The notes below the pieces were generated by a model that was not told where the DNA came from, ran no database searches, and was given only the letters and a program-made list of their open reading frames with translations. Shown here piece by piece: positions 51,791 through 64,000 of a stretch of DNA of 64,000 bases (position 1 is the stretch's first letter; the number at the start of each line of letters is the position of its first letter). This DNA comes from Lethocerus indicus. Its lineage: Eukaryota > Arthropoda > Insecta > Hemiptera > Belostomatidae. The position numbers were made by a program, and so were the translations under genes. Location: positions 8,545,393 through 8,609,392 of the forward strand of contig JACDQD010000002.1 in NCBI GenBank assembly GCA_019843655.1, in the 5' to 3' direction.

Positions 51791-54540
51791 ATTTCGATAA
51801 CGTCCTCACCATCGACAGTGTCTCCGCTATAGAACAAGACTCACTAAACGCGAGGAAAATAACACAAGAACTATTTTGGAGTAAGAGGCTACTCAATAGA
51901 AAGAAGAGCTTTAAACTGGTCTATTGGGCTAAAATTACTAAGTACTGCGATAGCTTAAGAAATTCGCCTAATAAATTCCCTGTTTACATTTTAGCTGGGT
52001 TCACGCAACAAAAGTTGTCCTCAAATAGATTTCGAGCACAGTTTTACATTGCTGACCGTGCAATATTAAATTTTGAATATTTTTTCCCAGATTAGTTTTT
52101 ACACCGCCTAGTAATAGATGAAAGTACAATCGATGATACAAAAATTAAAATAAAACAGCATTTTGGCTATGCTCCGTCCTTATACAACCGTAATATATAG
52201 GCACCGTACAACGGGGTTATACTAAAACAAGTAAATTATAAGAAATAAAATAACTTATTCGATTGGAGATGGAGGGGGCCGGAAGAATTGGTACGGTCGG
52301 AACAGGGGGATAATATGTCGCCGGTGGGATCTAGGCCGAGTAAGAGGAGGAGCACATCATCCGAGCGAGCACCAACACGAAATCAATACTGATGGACGTT
52401 TTAGTAGTGCTCACTCTCCATCACACTCACTACTCCACTTTTTACCGTTCCTCGTCCCCCCCCTCTTCTTCCATTCTTCCCCTTTTTTTAATTCCTCCAT
52501 CCCCAGCGTACGGCCTCTCCTCCGTCCACTTCCTTCGGCAATGCCCGAGTAATCGGTGCAATTAAGAAGCCGTAGGGCGCCGGAAACTAAGAAAAAAGAA
52601 GAGGAAAACCCATTTGCTGACATTATAAAAAACGAGTTATATCCCGCGAAAGCGTGCAGAAATAACTGACAGAATAATTTTAGTGTTCTCTCTTCTTCGA
52701 AGCCGATTTCATTTTACCCCACCGCCGAAATTTAGGTCTGATCCAGTAGGGAAGGAAGACTCGGGTTCTTTCAGTAATGAAAATACTATCTAGGACAATA
52801 GAGAAAACCGGTGAACTCCTTAGGTATGTACAAACAGATATCATTTTATTAATTTTAATTTCCTGTATTAGTGTAAATTTTAAATTTGCTAAGTAAATCT
52901 ATCTTTGTGAGTATTCCTACTTGTGCTTCCTAATTTATTTTTCATTTTTATTTATAGTTTTTTAAATGCTTGAATTTATTTCATTTAAGTTATTTAAAAT
53001 TAATTTAGTTTTATAAGTAAAAAATTTAGCAATGGTGCACATTACCTTTTAAGTCGAAAAACAACAGTTCTATAGAGGAAATAGTATTACAATTTCTTGT
53101 GGTTTTGATGTTCACAGACACTAATCACTGTTCATACCAGATTATTGAAGTCAATCCAGGAACCAAATCCGGGCATAATTATTATCAGATTATTAATTAT
53201 CGATTTGCCGGTATAAAGCTCGTATTTCATGGCCTAATCCTGACGTAGTATCATGTCCTGTAATATATGGCTCCCAGTACTGTCTGGGTGGTGGAGGAGG
53301 AGGCCGTCCCCCCCTATCGATCCGCTCGCGACAAGATTCAATCGACCATCTCCCAAACCGAGTATTTCCTACAATGCAATTCCGGCTCGAGTGTATTATT
53401 CTAGGACTAGGAAACTGAACTGCTCTTGCGCACGGTTTGTTGTAAATAACAAGGAGACAATGGAAAATTACATTTTGTATGTAACTGTCCAATTTTTTTC
53501 AAATCAACAGATAAAATCTTAATTTATTTGATCGCCAAAGGACATTAAATCCATTAAAAACCAATACTTATTTTTTATTTTCTAAAGAATACATCTTGAT
53601 GAACACTAGATTTAGACCGAGAGAAGTATGAGATTTAAGAAATAATTAAGGACAAGTTATTTTATTTCTGTGTAAAATTTAAATATATAAAGTTAAAAAA
53701 TGGTTAATTAATTATTGAGTATTGACTCTTTGGGATTTAAAAATGGGTGTAGATTCTAAGGGGAGTCATATCCAAATTCTGGAATTTCATGGTTGTATAG
53801 AGGGGTGAAGTAGGGGAAGAGTAGGCAAACCGAATATTTACAATGCAAAATGGACGCCAGTCAAAGGGGAGTCAGAATCAGAAATACGCGGTGAAACTTA
53901 TCAACGCCCGCCCGGACACCCCTTTACTAATGCACAAATGTCCCAACTTTGAACATCTATCAAAGTTCAATCTGATATTTAAAGGTCAAAAATTCCAAGA
54001 ACGGGGCGAGCGGGACCCCCGACCGCAGTACAAGCTCTCCCTCCCCTTTAAACACCCACTGCCACATTTAAACTCACTAATTAAAGGCAACCTCGAAATG
54101 CGCTCGATTGCCTCCTTCTATCGAGAGATATCTACTTATTTAATAAACTTTATCAAAGTGCAACAAAGAGTGTTTTCGTTTGGGCTTAACTCGTAATACA
54201 AAGCCGATTATTACCTTCGGCCCTTTTGGTCCAAAAGCGGTTGACCTTATTTTAATTGGAGTTTATATTAAGATGGCTTAAATAAGAAAAGTTGCTTCAT
54301 TAAGAGTTTTACTTCGATGACTCGGGGGGGAGGGGGGATGGACATCTCGGTTCCATATTTATTCATTATTTCAGTATAAACCCAGGTATTGCTCGAATCA
54401 TAAAAGTATAATCCGTGTTTCTTCAATAACAGAGCATAAAATCGCATTTTTCAATTCTCTCAAATGACTCAAAATACGGGAACTATCGATCTATGCAAGA
54501 TGGCCTTCATTTAAGCGTCTCGATGCTCGAAGTAAAAATT
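51791..54540. other. AT-rich unique DNA
   Basis: A 117-codon ATG frame (53843-54196) is basic, with no recognisable domain and of chance length. 52260-52620 is GC-mixed. Confidence 0.4.
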
Positions 54541-55460
54541 AAAAATAAACAGAAATGTCGCTCGTCGCATTAAAACGTACACTAGTCTCACCTCCAGTGG
54601 TTAGTTACGAAGATGAAGTATTCCGAAAAGAGGCTAAAATCTCGGGAAGAATTAATTATAATTCGAAGTCCTTTAAAAAAAGAGGGGCGACGTTTATTAA
54701 GCAACGTCAATGATCGCGTTTTGTGGCTTAAGATATTTTTAAGGAAAATTTTCGCCAATTAGTGAGCCCCGGGGAAGGAAAAGAGGCGCTTCGGACCGAG
54801 AAACCGCGAAACGGTCCACATAAAACATTTCGAGCCTCAACCTTACTTCCATTCTAAGCAAGTTCATTTCTGGAAAGCCAGTAAGTAAAAGGGGCTATAA
54901 AACCAGACGCTATTAGGAATTTAACTGCACTTAAAGGAAAATATTATTTTTGTGCGGTTTACGTTGGGCGGGTAATTAAAAGCTCGGTAAGTCCGACAAT
55001 GAAAGTGGTCGGTGGTGGTGGTGTTGGAGTGGTGAGGGGTCGGACACTAAATCAGGCCGTTTAGCGGTGGCCACTCGACAAGAGGAGAGTGGGCTGGTGG
55101 CTGGTGGCTGGCGGCTGGTGGCTGGTGGCCCACTCACCGGCCGGCCAGATGAGCGGCCTCCAGCCTCCAGCATGACCCTCATGCCGCCGCCTCCGCCGCC
55201 ACCTCCACCCATCTGGTGGCCAACCGTCAGTTACACTGCGGCCCACGAATTAATAAACGGGGTTAAACGGAAGCGCGACCCCCTCCCTCGCCGTATTAGT
55301 TACCGGCCGTTATGAGCTATGGGCACTCCCCACACCACGCTCCCGCCCCTTCAGACCTAATTATAACGCTCGGTTTTAGGTTCAAAACGACGCCCCAACG
55401 TTTGCTGGATGATAATAGGGTCGGTCGAATTAAAGTCATGCCGCGCGGGGCTGTACAGCC
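54541..55460. other. CpG-rich block with simple repeats, candidate regulatory element
   Basis: 54540-54960 is unique, with hairpin words GACGTT/AACGTC (54689-54694, 54703-54708) and GGACCG/CGGTCC (54793-54798, 54812-54817). 54990-55320 holds the GGT, heptamer and CCG repeats. Confidence 0.3.
55092..55130. repeat. (GGCTGGT)5 heptamer minisatellite
   Basis: Five tandem GGCTGGT units, the third reading GGCTGGC, followed by GGCC. It sits between a GGT run (55009-55024) and a CCG/CCT run (55183-55207), so this CpG-rich block has three simple repeats within 200 bp. Poly-Pro and Gly-Trp frames over it follow from the repeats. Confidence 0.85.
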
Positions 55461-58400
55461 TCTTGTATAACCCCATACTGATATTGTAAAATACGGATTG
55501 AATATGTTCTACGTTAAATCGCTCAAACATAATATTTTGTAATTTAGTAAACCCAGATTCGGTCCTGATTTCCCTCTTACACTGTATATTGTCTAAACTA
55601 TACTTACATAGAATACGAGGGTGAAGAGGGCACTGTCAATTTATGAGCACTACTTCTGATCCAAGCTGGGGAGTCTGAAAGCGGGTATAAATCAGTTAGA
55701 ATTCTCTAGAGTTGGTTGGGTGGGTGTCCCTGTGGAGAAGGAGAAGTGGTGGCCGCTAATCGGCCGCATACCCGACCCCCCGTTCCGCCGCTACTGTGAC
55801 TCAGACCCGCAGACCGACAGATGCTCCGGAGGTTTCGATCAGATAAAATTGGTCTTCTTCACGCGAACTGACACGGCTAATGTAATTAATCCTGGAGGTA
55901 GCCGCATGAGGTCCCGTCCCGGTGGCTTACGCTCACCCTCATCCACCTTTAGTTATGTCCCGGCCAGTCTACTAACACCAAAGTATGTTGTCGATATTTA
56001 TAAAAGCTCAGATTAATGTCCTGGATTAATATAAGAGCGGTGAAAATGTATAATTTAAAAACATTCCGCTCATACTTCATTGACATAACTTAAGTTTGAA
56101 ACATTTGTCAATATCAGCTTTAAAAGATAGACCCTGTATATTCTTTCTAACTAGCATCAGTTTTGTTATTAATCTTTGCATTATATTTGCGCTTGTATTT
56201 CAGTTATTTCACACGCCCACTAGAAACCGCCTTTTGTCAGCCACAATTTGTTCCTTTTCTTTAAATACCTTTTCTAAAGTTTCTTTCCCCGTTTCTTTTC
56301 CCCAGTAATTAATGAGTCCGATTCCAGTTTTTATTAATACAGAGGCAGATGTTTGTTTTTTCTTTGTGTTGCTCGGTTCTAGAAAGTTCATCCCCCGCGT
56401 TTTCTTCTTGAAGAGAGGGATTAAGCGGGACGCTTCTTGCCCCGAGCGATACAAAAGAGCCTTTTTTCTCAGTTTACATTTCCAAACGAATAAGGATCCT
56501 CCCTTTTACAAAAGTGCCAAGAGGCCCCTTCAAATGAACACATGTACGACCAAACACGCACCCAACCAGCCATCTAGTTCAACTGCAGGAACCTCAACCA
56601 TATTACTGAATCATTAAAGTACCTTGGAGATTCCTGAAGTTGTATTCAATCGGCGATATCTGCAATGTTCCGTTATTAGAATAAGAAAAACATTAAACAA
56701 ATTAGACAATATTTACAGTTGACATTGTAATAGAGTACAGTTTTATTTTTAGTTATTTCAGTTCATTGGTAGGCATCAGTGACTGAAAATAAAGGCACAA
56801 ATAAGAGCGCTATAATTTCAGCTTGAATCGTAGCACATGTAGGAATGCCGATTGGAGAGGGCCCAGAGCGGTGATATGGAACGAATTCTGAGACAGTGGT
56901 ATGGGCGAGATGACCCGGAGACGGACATTGGGAAGGGCGAAATTCATTTAGATTATAACATCCTCGACTCTCCACTACCCTCTCCTGGCCTGGCCTCCTT
57001 CATTTCGGTACACCTCCACCTCGCACCATTATTAAAAATTCCTTCGCGTTTAACCGTAAAACTCGGCACATCGAGGCCGGCCCCGACAACTACAATTCCC
57101 TGTTATTTGCCCAGTCCTTTGAAGAATTAATTGGTCTCCTTTTTAACATACGAGATCGCAAGACTATTAGGACAATTATTAACGTGACGACTTGTAAAGT
57201 TTTGTGTAATTGTGGGAAAGCGGGGAAACATCTGAGATCGGAGAAGATAATTTCAATAACTTCGGGAAAACGCCTGGAAGCATTTGTAGTATGGACGCAT
57301 TTAGACTTGGCCATGACAAGGATTCATTGGTTTTTTTACGATTTCAAAATATCCTAGGTGAGAGTTCAACGCCTATTCAGTTCATCAATTCTCACTAGCA
57401 CACCGATGTCCATCCATGCTAGAACCGTGAGTACTTCCACAATGTCATGTGCACGGGATGCGCTTTTAATTTTAATTGTTTTAAATATGTCGTTTAACCA
57501 TACCAGTTTTTTAAATTTGTAGTTTTGTATTGTAGTCGTTTTATCGTGATTTTTTCCTGCGAATTGACTAAACGCCAAAACGATGGATGGCTCTGCTGTC
57601 TCTCCAAAACTGTGCAGAGCAAAACGCGTACCACGAGCTAAAACAAGTTGGCAACCTCTGATTCATATAGTCTAGTGTCAATTACTGTGGCCAATTAAAT
57701 TTTAACCGAATGGTATAAAGTCAACGCCATGAAATTAAAACGACGGAAGCTATAAACTATTAATGAACTCGTGCAAATTTAAACAGGCTTCGAGGGGATA
57801 AGTTTGGTTGACTTTAAAGCCCTGGGACTTAATACGTTACCACGTCCATTCGCTATACAACATGGTAACCTCGATATTTGCGAAATGTTGACCCGAATCC
57901 CCAGGATGACGCTAGACAATGGGTAGATTGAAAAGGGAGCAAGGAAGATAGAATGACAGAGGGGAAGGTGAGACCGAGGGAGAATGAACCATGGAAGAAA
58001 GTGCGGGGGAGGAAAAAAGGGTAGGAGGGTCCCGGGTTTTTTCCACGAAGATTGCACAAAAAAAACCACCCCTCCTACAGTTACCTCCTAAAAGGAAAAG
58101 GATGTTATTCCAAGAAAAGTACTCCCGGATTCTAATTTAAAAAAAATATAAATGGATTATTGTACAGCGAACCATTATTATAGGATTAACATTCGGAGGC
58201 AGATGTTCTCTTTCATTTAAAATTGATAATATCGCATTCCGGTAAGAATTGAATATATTCGCTGAACTTTATAATAACTTACCGATATATTCCTAATAGA
58301 TATAAATGGGTCTAAGTTTTTTGAATAGTGTTGTATCTCAGTGGCATAGTGCTCCTGCTTTGCAATACATTATCCAATTTAAAAAAGCGATAATTTAAAA

Positions 58401-58620
58401 AGTTTCACACAATATATCAGAAAAGTTATACATTATAGTATGATGTACTATATAGAATTTGTCATCAAAACTGACTTCCAGTTTCAGGACTATCAAAGAG
58501 GAATGGCCTGGTCAGGATGGTGTGAGTACACATTACAATTAACGTATAAATTAATTGTAATTTTTATTGCAAATTTCATCATGCACCAACTGGTTTCATG
58601 GACTGAAATCTTCTCAGTAT
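55461..58620. other. AT-rich unique DNA
   Basis: A GC-richer patch at 55700-55960 and a donor-like ACC|GTGAGT near 57428. No gene is seen. Confidence 0.4.
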
Positions 58621-58960
58621 AAAACTGTGTACGGTTGTCACAGTCGGGTGGGCGCGTTTCCGGAAACTTGCGCCGCCTCAGATAAGGCCTCAGATTAGGC
58701 GCAGCAAATAAACACTACCGTCATGTTATTACTGGGTGTAATTGCCCATTAATATATGGTCAAGAGACATTGGCCGGGATTGGACTTGAGAGTCGATTTA
58801 TGCTCGGCTTTGAGCGTCTTCGCCAGATTAAAACCGTCTTATTAATGGCCAACCGCCGCTCGAACAGCGGAATCCAAACGGCTGTAAATATGTCAAACCG
58901 ATCGTTAATGACGCGAGGAAATGTTTCCGTTTAGCCAATCGAAGTCGAACATGTTACTTA
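58621..58960. other. CpG-retaining block, candidate conserved non-coding element
   Basis: Sharp GC rise against AT-rich flanks. Contains ATTGCCCATTAATATATGG, TTATTAATGGCC, CGATCGTTAATGACGCG and the inverted repeat CCGCT/AGCGG (58856-58860, 58866-58870). No open frame of note. Confidence 0.3.
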
Positions 58961-60840
58961 GGAATTCTTTTGTCCCTTAGATAACAATAATAATAATCCA
59001 ATTCGTGGCGTTATGCTCTTTAGGACTTCACCCTGTAGGGCACCCTGTCTGCATTGTCACTACATTAGTGTCCTACTGTGGCGGTTCTTTTACAAATTCA
59101 ATTTCAGTATCGACTATCTAAACTTCTAGCTTAATTACAGGTGGCTCTTGTCAATTTGATTGTGCCGTTTTACAGAAATTGTAAACACCAAATAATACAA
59201 CAAGCTGTCATTCTGCCTGTGACATTCAGTTAATTTTTCTGGGCACATTCTGAAGATTTGCTAATAAATAAAATGAATAGCGAAATAACAAAGTGCGGGG
59301 AATGTGCGGTTGATTGTGATGACGACAGGGGTGAAACGTTTGTGACTCATTGGTTTTGAGTCAACTTGGTGACAGGCTGTTGTAGTCATTCGTACTTGAG
59401 CTCAGGAACTATCAATACTTAGTTTATGCACAGACTAATAAAATTGTAGGAAATTGGTCTCCTTTTGTTAACTTCTTTAGGAGATTTGATAACCGATCGG
59501 TTGATTTACTCCGATCGGTAAAGCCTGTTGGGACAAAAGTCTTATATATTGAGATATGCCCGGAGGGAGCATATTAACAAATGTATTAATGTTGGAATTA
59601 ATTTTGCAAAGCAAAGAGCATTCTGTGCAAAAAATAATGTTAACTCCCATGCCATTTCTGCCATCCCGTAGGAGCCATTTCCTTAATGGAGTTACTACAA
59701 TAAAAACTCAACTGAAATATTTTACACCCAACACTACTATATTAATATAGAAAGTAAGGGCTCATCCAGAAATAATATGAGGATGACTGCATGGAAATAA
59801 GATTCATTCATAAAATCCCTCGACCATGTCATTAGTAAATTTAGATCCTGATCCTCCACATGTAAATAACTCTCAGTAAATGTACGGTATTTAAATGCGA
59901 CTTGACACAAACGATTGAAATAAATCAAAATATTTTCAGAATCAGTAGGTTAGGAAAGGACTGGAATTGTTGCCGAAGGGAAAGAAAGGAAGGCAAACGA
60001 CTGGGGCCGTATGTTGTAGAGGAATTCATTGGAGCCATTACCCCGGTAGAGGGTAACGTCGACGTGTTGCGGTGTAAAAATTTTACAAGCCATCGGTTCG
60101 GGCCCTGAAATATGAGGGCCCTAAATCAAATAAAGGCCCAGGAACACGTGCTACGCCCCAGTCACCCTTTCTCACTTTTCATTTAGGAATAATGCCGCCA
60201 CGGTGCCTCTTGTAGTTCAACTTCGTGACCTGAGGCTTTCAAACTTGGTAGTATTTCAAATCAAACTCTGAGCCAATCGTCTGCCCTGTGGGCATTTTCG
60301 CGCAGCTAATTTTCAGTTGATAGCCATGTTTGTTATTATTTCGTCGTTTGAAACTCGATTCAGTTCAGTTTAATTATCAACAGCATATAGAATATTACAA
60401 TCAGTCAATCGTCTCGTTGTTGTAGCTAATATTATGTGTAACGATAACGCGGTTACGCGATATTCATCAGCTTATGCAATCCACTTTTGGTGTACTGTGC
60501 AACACGGAATTTTAGCACGTGGAATCTTCTCGTTAAAGATTATTTGGAATTAATATCGGAAGGAAGTCAGGATCAGAAAATGTTAGGCATAAATTCTCCA
60601 GTAGCGATTATGATGATGGTGCGGAGGGAGGAAGTGCCATTGTCAAGTTGGATTTAAGTAATGACTCCTCGGGCCGGGAGAGGTACAGGTGTTGTTGGGG
60701 GGCGGAGTCAAGTGACTTCCCTTGGCAATAAACAAAATGATCCCGCCTCCGACAGAAAACCAGGCAGGAGTTTTCTCTAGCTCCCCCGCGCAACACCGTT
60801 AGCGCCTGTTCATTCATGTCCACTGGCGACAATGTGGCAT
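58961..60840. other. AT-rich unique DNA
   Basis: Nothing recognised beyond a short AAT run near 58985. Confidence 0.45.
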
Positions 60841-61370
60841 TGTCGGTCGGCTCTCCCACGGGAGCCCCTTCAAATTACTCGGCCCGTGTCTACCCCTTCC
60901 CCCGTTCCCCTATCCCTTCCCCTTCACCAGTAATCAGACCGTATGGCCCGGAATATTTTGCCGGATATTAACGAGGGGCCCACCTCCCCCCTCCCTTTTT
61001 TTCTCTCCTCTTTTTTCGGAATGTCGCTTTAACAGAAAAAATGGCGCCACTGCTAAAATCGGAAAAATGAGCGCGAATCCCCCCGGGGGAGACATCTCTA
61101 ACCCCCCCCCCAACATTCGCGTCCTACACGTAATTAAATTAAAGCGGAGAAAAAGTTTTTCCGGACTGATTGAGTGCGGATCAGAGCCGAAAAATTGGAC
61201 CCGATGAAAATTTGCTGCGATATTTTTCTTAGTTAAAACGACCGGCATTTCTAATTTAAAAATATTACACGCCAGCGGTGTATTGGAAGCAGGCTTTGTC
61301 CGGTGGAGCTTTGTGCCCCGGTGGACTGTATTCAGTTACACATCTCTTTGAGGAAACCCTACGCCGGGAC
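60841..61370. other. CpG-retaining block
   Basis: Pyrimidine-rich at 60970-61015 with a CCCCCCGGGGG palindrome near 61080 and a C-run near 61101-61110. Candidate regulatory block. Confidence 0.3.
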
Positions 61371-61978
61371 ACCACAATGAACTTTCACAATACATCGTAA
61401 ATTATTACTCCCTCGAGAACTCGATCGCGGACGGGATGCTGTATGCGCTTAGGAATATCCTTATTGTCGATTTACTGGGGAGCAGAGTATAACTCAAGTT
61501 GGTTGTAAGAATATTAAATGATATAGCACTATCTGCAATGAGAACTAGAAACTGAACTAGGGTCAACAGGCAGGGAAACTTTTTGTTGAGCCACTCGTAA
61601 GTCATTTTATTGTTAATTTTTAGGTAACACCTTTTCCTGCAGGCAATTATCTAAATCCTTTGGAGGATTGTTTACAAAACAGTGCTGTAACTACGCTTCT
61701 AGGATTATTTTATTGTGGATATTATAAGTGAAACTTTGGTAGAGGAAAAATTAAGCTGAAATCGATTTTTCTTGCAATTCCCTGGGATGAGTTCTTGTAC
61801 TCGGATTATGGCGACTAATAGAAATACTGGAAATTAAAGTAGCGTTTTATTTTTGGCGAATGGGATTAAAACATTAGCTACTTCCGGAAGTGCGGGGAAT
61901 TCGGCTAGTATCTGTTTAGAGGGAAGAGGGCCCCGCTCCGATAAAGGATTCGAGACCTTATTGCTATTCCTCGTTTGG

Positions 61979-62025
<47 letters not shown>

Positions 62026-64000
62026 CGTGTGAGAGTGAATGGCGAGGGGGAGGGGGTCATGATGGTGGGTTGGGATATTGGGGGGTCCAATAGCCGGCAG
62101 CTCCACGCCAATTCCAGTCAAACATAAATCTGTTTGGCCGCGTTATCAGAGCCTCCGACCCCCTTCCACCAGCTCCCCCAAGCTACAAATTATTTTCTCA
62201 CTTCGCTCGCAGCCCCGGAGGACGACCCGGCCCCGGAGACGACCCTTCTTTAACAACGACCCGTCCCAAATCTCCGCCGAGAATTGATAATAAATTCCCT
62301 CCTATATAATATAATTTTTTACGATATTTCCGTACTGTAAAGCAGTGCGCACTTTGATGCACGGAAACTGAGCTGGAAAGTTTAAATCCGCGACAGGCAT
62401 GTGTCCAATCTGCATTCGATACAACGTACCGTTACGGGAGGTCCACATGCTTCTTCATTCTTGATACTAACGTTTTCTTGAAGTGTGGACTTTGTATATG
62501 TTCTAACGAATTTGACAGAGAATGAAATTCACCGCCCACTTTTAGACCGCTTTTCTACAAAATCAGAAAAAAGATATTGTCGGTTTACTTTTACGCATTC
62601 TAAATTCGCCTTAACACTAACACTGGTACTTAAATATAACTTTAGAATAGAGGATTGTTTGTCATTTGACCCCATCATAATTGGGGATTACACTGCAAAA
62701 CACCGACTTTAAATTGAAAATATTCGGTTGGACAGCGTTCTAAACGATTCCATATATATTAATTAATAAGATTACTTTCCGTTTAATTGGAAAACGATTG
62801 GGAGTGCCCACTTTAATTATGGTGTTGAAGTGGAGAGGAGTAGGAGGCCCTCGTTTGGACAATGGTTGAGGCGCGGGCAGAAATTTAAGAGGGAGCGGGC
62901 TCATTGTCTCCCACCCCATCAAATTTCCCTTTTATTGAAGGGAAACAATCCTAACGATAGAAAAGAAAGTCAGGTCCGAGGCCGACTTCTATTGTCAGCC
63001 CTTCGAAAGAAGGGCGCAAATATTATTCTTATTTCTATGCAATTGTTATCTTCCATAATGCGTACACTATGCCAAGAAATATGTTACCTATGATCGCTTG
63101 AGAAAGGCTAGATCTGGCCGCTTTCAAGAACTGTGGTCGAATTAGAGATACTCGTTTCTTCGGGATATGTTGTTATTGTTTATTTCTATACCGGTTGGTT
63201 GAATATAACTCAATCCCCAATGTGTTATTATAAATACCAGCACTGGGCAGCAATCCAAGTGTTGTTCCACTCACGACTTTATGCGGCATTTAACAAAATC
63301 GTTGGCTCTTTTCAGAGACCGGCTATTCAATATAGCCAGGCCCAGTCATGACGGCAATAGACCCTCTAGAGATTTTATGTATCCTGAGTTCTTAGTAGAT
63401 AAAGACAAGGAGTCCAACTGAGAGTTGCAAAATACAGTTCAAACATTTTCAGTACAACGGTAAACGTTTTGGGTTAATAAAATTAATCACCGCGTTAATT
63501 TTACCACCGGCCTCGAATACATCACTGTCGACCGCCCGCGGTTTTGATTATCAAAAACTTCTCCCCCCCCCCAAATATCTACACTTTTTTTTCCAATAAA
63601 ATACAGGCTTAGCGGCGACTTTGCACTAATAATATTCGGTTCGAAGTCCCGAACCCGCGTTGATTGATGACGGGACGATTGATGACACTTGTGTGGATAC
63701 GAGGTGATAAAAATTCTGTGGAAATTGAAATTTTATTTTTGTCCATCCCAAAGGGATCTTTACTGTACCGGGATTAAATATGGCCGGTAAGCTAAAATAG
63801 CTTATGATTTAAACTTTCAATCTATAATACATTTCATTATTTTCAATGCGAAATCTAAACTTTTCGTGTTTTGGGGATTATAATTCACTAGAAATAAATG
63901 AGAATGCATTCAGAAATTAAAAGCACTATGGATTTACGTTCACAGAACACCGGTAGAATTTGAAATGCGACAAGCGCGTTTCCTGTGTTCGACCGTAATT
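61371..64000. other. AT-rich unique DNA to the window end
   Basis: Contains the GA array at 61981 and GC-richer DNA at 62040-62280. A C-run lies at about 63563-63572. No exon is recognised to the right end, so the gene driven by the putative promoter, if real, continues outside. Confidence 0.4.
61981..62023. repeat. (GA)n microsatellite
   Basis: 43 bases of perfect GA repeat, followed by G-rich DNA to about 62085. Confidence 0.95.

Noticed and set aside
51787..52095. 102-codon frame after the CRE/E-box cluster
   Set aside because: Starts at GTG and resembles nothing known.
53843..54196. 117-codon ATG open frame on the plus strand
   Set aside because: Basic but featureless; no domain, no splice context, chance length.
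55061..55315. Frame with poly-Pro and a Trp-Trp-Pro segment
   Set aside because: Arises from the CCG/CCT and heptamer repeats; no supporting splice sites.

Overview
The window reads as nuclear DNA of an animal, most likely an insect or other arthropod. It is moderately AT-rich and full of dinucleotide microsatellites. It has no bacterial-style gene packing and no open frame that looks like a protein. It carries a degenerate retroelement 3' end with wording familiar from arthropod genomes (tandem GACCT words, then GAAATCGGTGCAGCCGTTT, then an AC repeat, then ATATATAGATT). The one convincing core promoter uses an Inr of arthropod type (TCATTT, matching TCAKTY). The species cannot be named from this sequence.

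No protein-coding gene, tRNA, rRNA or known microRNA could be supported. The longest non-repetitive open frames are about 117-127 codons. By a hand estimate, assuming about 40% GC and random order, a 64-kb window should give roughly four stop-free runs of at least 117 codons by chance. Several of the longest frames lack an ATG start, and none resembles a family I know. The whole window is therefore treated as intergenic or intronic.

Layout: 1-10.9 kb is unique AT-rich DNA alternating with blocks that keep their CpGs, plus a 31-bp minisatellite near 5.2 kb. 10.9-14 kb is rich in simple repeats: an RTE-like retroelement tail with an AC array, a very long CT array with an internal 82-bp duplication, a TA array and a long GA-rich purine stretch. 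14-17.8 kb is mostly unique AT-rich DNA. 17.78-18.24 kb holds a 70-bp tandem repeat followed by a possible retroelement remnant. 18.2-43 kb is again AT-rich DNA with CpG-retaining blocks, the clearest near 29.5, 32.2-32.9 and 33.4-33.75 kb. It also holds several perfect inverted repeats, one of them a nested hairpin at 41.17-41.22 kb. 43.1-45.5 kb is a CpG-rich island with a plausible plus-strand promoter (X-box-like palindrome, TATA box, Inr), a short non-coding first exon and a strong 5' splice site. 45.5-64 kb may be the first intron of that gene or intergenic DNA. It has further CpG-retaining blocks, a perfect CRE at 51.76 kb and a heptamer repeat at 55.1 kb.

The most economical reading is the regulatory surroundings of a gene whose coding exons lie outside the window, probably to the right. 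The spaced, CpG-retaining, TAAT-rich blocks resemble conserved non-coding elements around developmental genes. Only cross-species alignment can show that. I found no sign of a new molecular system, CRISPR array, virus or operon.
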